A program made the position numbers and the translations under genes. This document shows positions 60,610 through 64,000 of a DNA stretch of 64,000 bases, in pieces. The notes beneath the pieces were generated by a model, which had not been told where the DNA came from, did not search any database, and saw nothing but the letters and a program-made list of their open reading frames with translations. This stretch comes from Agriotes lineatus (taxonomy: Eukaryota > Arthropoda > Insecta > Coleoptera > Elateridae), in assembly GCA_940337035.1 (NCBI GenBank), contig OW679197.1, forward strand, positions 59,355,903-59,419,902. Direction: 5' to 3'. Each line of letters opens with the position of its first letter. The stretch's first letter is position 1.

Positions 60610-61080
60610 TTGCGATTGCACAAAAATGTTGTGTGCGCCACGTTTGCGATATGTGTACTGGGAATAATTTGGCGTCTCTATATAGTATAATATATGTATG
60701 TATTGTCAAGATGATTAGCTCCACTGTGTGTGCCCTAATTATGTTACGGTGAATGTACCACGTTGCAACGCCTATGTTATGTTATAATTGACTTATACCT
60801 TTACTTTAGTTTATTCTCAATCAATTTTTTTTGTTAAATTGAATTTTAATTAATTTATTTGCCCTGTTTTTATTATGGATAATCAAAATTATTTACTCCT
60901 ATCCTCAGGAGAACACTTGACTGAAAATCAGGTCGGATTCTTTATAATCTAGATTGTTCATATTCTGTATTTTATGTTCTTATTTTATATGACCACTCAA
61001 TACATCTGTCAACTGAAATTTCAAACTAATTTTGAAAAATCAACTACACATACTTTCTTGTTACATTTGTCATTCCACAA
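60610..61080. other. AT-rich spacer
   Basis: Nothing recognised. TATGTTACGGTGAATG near 60743 echoes the TIR word of the element at 46015 without an inverted partner. Confidence 0.3.
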
Positions 61081-61089
61081 TCTCAAATG

Positions 61090-61660
61090 GTAAGTACTCC
61101 CTTAATTAAAATTTACTCACTTTACTCTTTATTTTCTTTCAGCTCTTATTCTAAATACCTGTATTCTGTTACCTGTTATTGGACTTAACACTCTCCTCTA
61201 CCAAACCCAATGCATCCAGCTCTGTGAGTCGCCACGTTACAAGAACTGCTCCACTCAAAGCCACGGTGAAGGCTTCAACTGACAACCAACTGCCAAGACG
61301 TCCAGAATCCGGATCCAAATCAACACAGGAACCCAGCAACAAATAGTTCGCCACAGGAACACACGAAAACAGCTCGCCTTTTTAAAACAGCACTCACACC
61401 TCCATTTCAGTATGCACCCAAATCGACCTCAGCTGTAGATGTGTTTACTCTGATGCTCAACCAAATCACAAGTATGAAGCCTGCTACAACCCGGCACCAC
61501 AAACCTTGACCAGATGCAATCCACAAGATGTCACTTGACAAGCCCCACCAATATGCTCACTCTGCTAATGATGGATGTCGATGTAAACCACTTCTTTTGT
61601 AAACCATTCCTTGTTATCCAATTCAGTAGATGCAATGTAATTCCACAATAAACTCAATTC
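61090..61660 (+). other. GC-richer, transcript-like segment, possible decayed ORF1
   Basis: Starts with ATG|GTAAGT (61088) and, about 50 bp on, a TTTCTTTCAG acceptor (ends 61141), like a very short intron. The following 500 bp are rich in C and A with Thr/Ser/Pro/Lys codons (SSTKPNASSSV..., then FKTALTPPFQYAPKSTSAVD after a frameshift), reminiscent of LINE ORF1 proteins. An AATAAA lies near 61649. Stops interrupt every frame. I cannot name it. Confidence 0.25.
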
Positions 61661-61669
61661 AGCATTCCC

Positions 61670-62630
61670 TTACTTTTATTTGCCTTTGTAGATTATAACT
61701 GTATTAGATTGGTCACATTCTAATCTTCATCCATCTAATCTGCTAATCTTCTTCTTTTAACATTTTAATTTTTATTCTTTTTCACCACGCCAATTTTGTT
61801 TCCAATTTTAACCCTTTTATTTACCAAAATATCTTTAAAAAAACTTTTATAAAGGGGTTTATTTCTTAATTTCAAACGCTACCTATTGTATTGCATAATT
61901 TTTGTTATCAAAATTTTTATTCTAATCAATAAACTACCTCCTTAGCGATCTAGCTTATTTTTTACAGTCCAACACACTATTGAAGCTTTATTATAAGTCT
62001 AATACCTACTATGTTAAATAGCATATTTCGAAAAAGTACTTGTCATTAACTTCCATTTTCATTTCAGATATTAAATTAAGTTAGAAACCTACTGTTTTCC
62101 AATTAGCTTCATTTAATTAAATTATAAATTTTATTTCCTTTTTTTTCTAAATACATCTTAATAATTTTGATATCGATTTCACATCTAAATTCATCTTTGT
62201 AATTTTTAATACTGTATTCTTTTAATCTTATTAATCTGATTTTTAAACCCCTGTACCAATACCATAGCAGTATGTATTATCTTCATTTACCTAGCCGTGT
62301 AGAGGTTGGTGCTTCGTATGCTAGCATCTGGCGGTACAATGCTCAACTTGCCCCGGATTCGGGATACAGAGTTGGAGGGCGCCTATAATATATATAGTGT
62401 AATAATATTGTTAAAACTAACTGTTTAAGTTATAATAATAAATTTAAAAATATGTAGATCCATTTATTCAATAAATTAATTCAAACGTTCCCCTGTTTAC
62501 AAAAGTAGAATACTTTATTCATTGAAACCAGAATGAAATCAAAATCTGCCTTAGAGGACAAGAGTACACTAGACAGTAAGAAATTATATTTTTATTAAAA
62601 AAATTAAAAAATTACATACTAGGAATATTT
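61670..62630. other. AT-rich spacer
   Basis: No gene seen. A GC-balanced patch at 62292-62395 contains GGATTCGGGAT, loosely box-B-like, but no usable box A. Confidence 0.3.
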
Positions 62631-62639
62631 GTTGGGTAT

Positions 62640-62708
62640 ATGAATATAAACCCGAAGAATATTATTGAAAACCTGAAGTTTTCGGGTCAAAATGATAGTG
62701 TTGGCAAC
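62640..62708. mobile_element. hAT-like right terminus
   Basis: In complement it begins TTAGGGTTGCCAACACTATC, the same terminal word as at 21014 and 55081, followed by CCCGAAAACTTC-type words also seen inside the 21014 element. The opposite end was not located. Confidence 0.35.
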
Positions 62709-62779
62709 CCTAACTACTCTGAAGAATAATATGAAGACATTTGGTGACAATATTCAAGTAGTTGCGATCTGGCAACACC

Positions 62780-63340
62780 GGCTTCAGTTCTTTCTGGCTG
62801 GACGAGTAAGTTATCCGGAGAATCATCTCCTTGAGGGTGGTCAGCAGGGCGGGGCGGCCGCAAGAGCGGCGGAAGCAATTTCAAGGAGAAGACGTAACGC
62901 GGTGTTTACAATCTGGCTCGAACAAATACGAAATTCGTCCTTATTTGCTACAGCGGGAACTGCAAACAAGCCTATTCTAAATAATTCCTGCAGTTTAATT
63001 AGTCCCGAATGAGGGAAGCCGGATAGCGCCAAGACGTCTTCTGAATGGCAGCGAGGATTAGATTTCCGGGCGATTAAAAAGCGAATTGAGCCGTTCGTGC
63101 ATTTCGCACTTAGCGAGTTTCACTCCAGTGCACTAAAATAATTATTGCTCGCGCTGGATATAATTAGCGCCAGTCGTGTCTATACTTAGAAATTTCGATT
63201 TGCACGCAAAGTTCACCCGAGATCGGCGCGCCGATCTGACGTAAATTTAAATAAAAATGCTGTTCTCGACTAGTTCGCATTCAAATGTGCATGCGGTCAA
63301 GGTACGACCGTTGGCCGCTTTCGCGGACATTTTCTGAACT
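62780..63340. other. GC-balanced island, candidate regulatory element
   Basis: Sharp GC rise with GGCGGGGCGGCCGC near 62848, ATAATTAGCGCC near 63159 and CGGCGCGCCGATC near 63224. Opposite-strand frames of 106 and 63 codons overlap and have no domain. Confidence 0.3.
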
Positions 63341-63349
63341 GGCTTGGTT

Positions 63350-64000
63350 AACTTTTGACTTTTATTCCGCGAATGACATGCTTGCTGTTTACATAACACC
63401 TGGGTTTCTGCATTAAAAGCAATTTCACAACGTCCAAAGCGTGTGAACTAATATCCCGCTTGTCCCATTAGACACTGTACACGGGCTTAAATTTTCCATA
63501 AAGTGACTTGACAACTGTAAGTATCACGTTTACTAAACACTATGACATAAACTGAACATAATTATTATTGAAAAAAGTTAGTCACAACAATGGTATAATA
63601 AACATAAATATTTCGAGGTTGCATTGTGTTGCTCATTTAAAAAAGATCCTTAAAACATTTTTCCACAAACACTAAGCAAACAAAAGCAAAAATGAAAGAA
63701 TGGTTTCTTAAAACATCTTAATGTTTGTTACTTGTAAATTATTTTTTTTCAGTTTTGCGCATGTGGGTAGAGTCGGATATGTTTTGTAAACGGCAGCGCT
63801 GCTTCTCATTGTTTACAAGCAGCTATACCGACATAATAACAAATTTATTGCCAAAACAGTGCTCAGAGCTCGAATATGTTTGTGAATAAGTCCGCCACTT
63901 TACTACGTGCGGCGCTATAGCGCAGTTCGCCTTTGGAGCACATTGAAACTGCTGACCTCAATTCTACTGCATGACCGCTTTCGCCCATATGAGTTTGGGC
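63350..64000. other. Spacer to window end
   Basis: AT-rich to about 63750, then GC rises again toward the edge. No gene recognised. Confidence 0.3.

Noticed and set aside
1..64000. CRISPR arrays, bacterial operons, rRNA operons, intact tRNA genes
   Set aside because: None seen. Repeats are satellites or transposons, and tRNA-like sequences are SINE heads with degraded structure.

Overview
The window looks like non-coding DNA from a large, AT-rich animal genome, most likely an insect. The reasons are the mobile-element mix (Penelope-like, hAT, Tc1-like and LINE relics, plus tRNA- and 5S-headed SINEs), insect-style splice signals, and the absence of any complete host gene. Species cannot be named from this. 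The longest open frame is 160 codons and resembles nothing known. No bacterial-type operon, rRNA gene, intact tRNA gene or CRISPR array is visible.

Two minus-strand signals suggest the window lies inside long introns of a minus-strand gene. One is a 56-nt internal exon candidate at 2798-2853 with good splice sites on both sides. The other is a zero-length acceptor/donor junction at 39539/39540 that matches the recursive-splice-site consensus. GC-balanced islands lie between AT-rich spacers (for example near 2.5, 5.4, 7.6, 14.6, 22.4, 25.3, 28.4, 33.2, 38.8, 45.4 and 63.0 kb). They have no coding features and may be regulatory elements.

Layout: 1-2.1 kb is a decayed satellite with a unit near 180 bp. 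3.2-5.0 kb holds a palindromic GC-rich element followed by a decayed tandem array with a unit near 460 bp. 9.7-11.1 kb holds a nested foldback element and a tRNA-headed SINE with a hammerhead-like motif in its tail. 17-32 kb holds LINE tails, three copies of an unnamed repeat with a tRNA-like head, a hAT miniature with 8-bp target duplications, and a Tc1-like transposase relic. 34-36 kb is a LINE reverse transcriptase relic. 40-52 kb holds LINE tails, another tRNA-headed SINE, two 5S-rRNA-headed SINEs, a small TIR element and a hAT relic. 55-58.6 kb contains two Penelope-like copies placed head to head; one has a near-canonical hammerhead ribozyme and the other keeps the GIY-YIG domain. 58.8-60.6 kb is dense in hairpins and long inverted repeats.

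The most interesting theme is the hammerhead fold. It appears almost intact in the Penelope-like copy and again, with one disabling change, in the tail of the tRNA-headed SINE. This suggests the SINE borrowed its 3' end from Penelope-like machinery. All calls come from reading the sequence; no database search was run.
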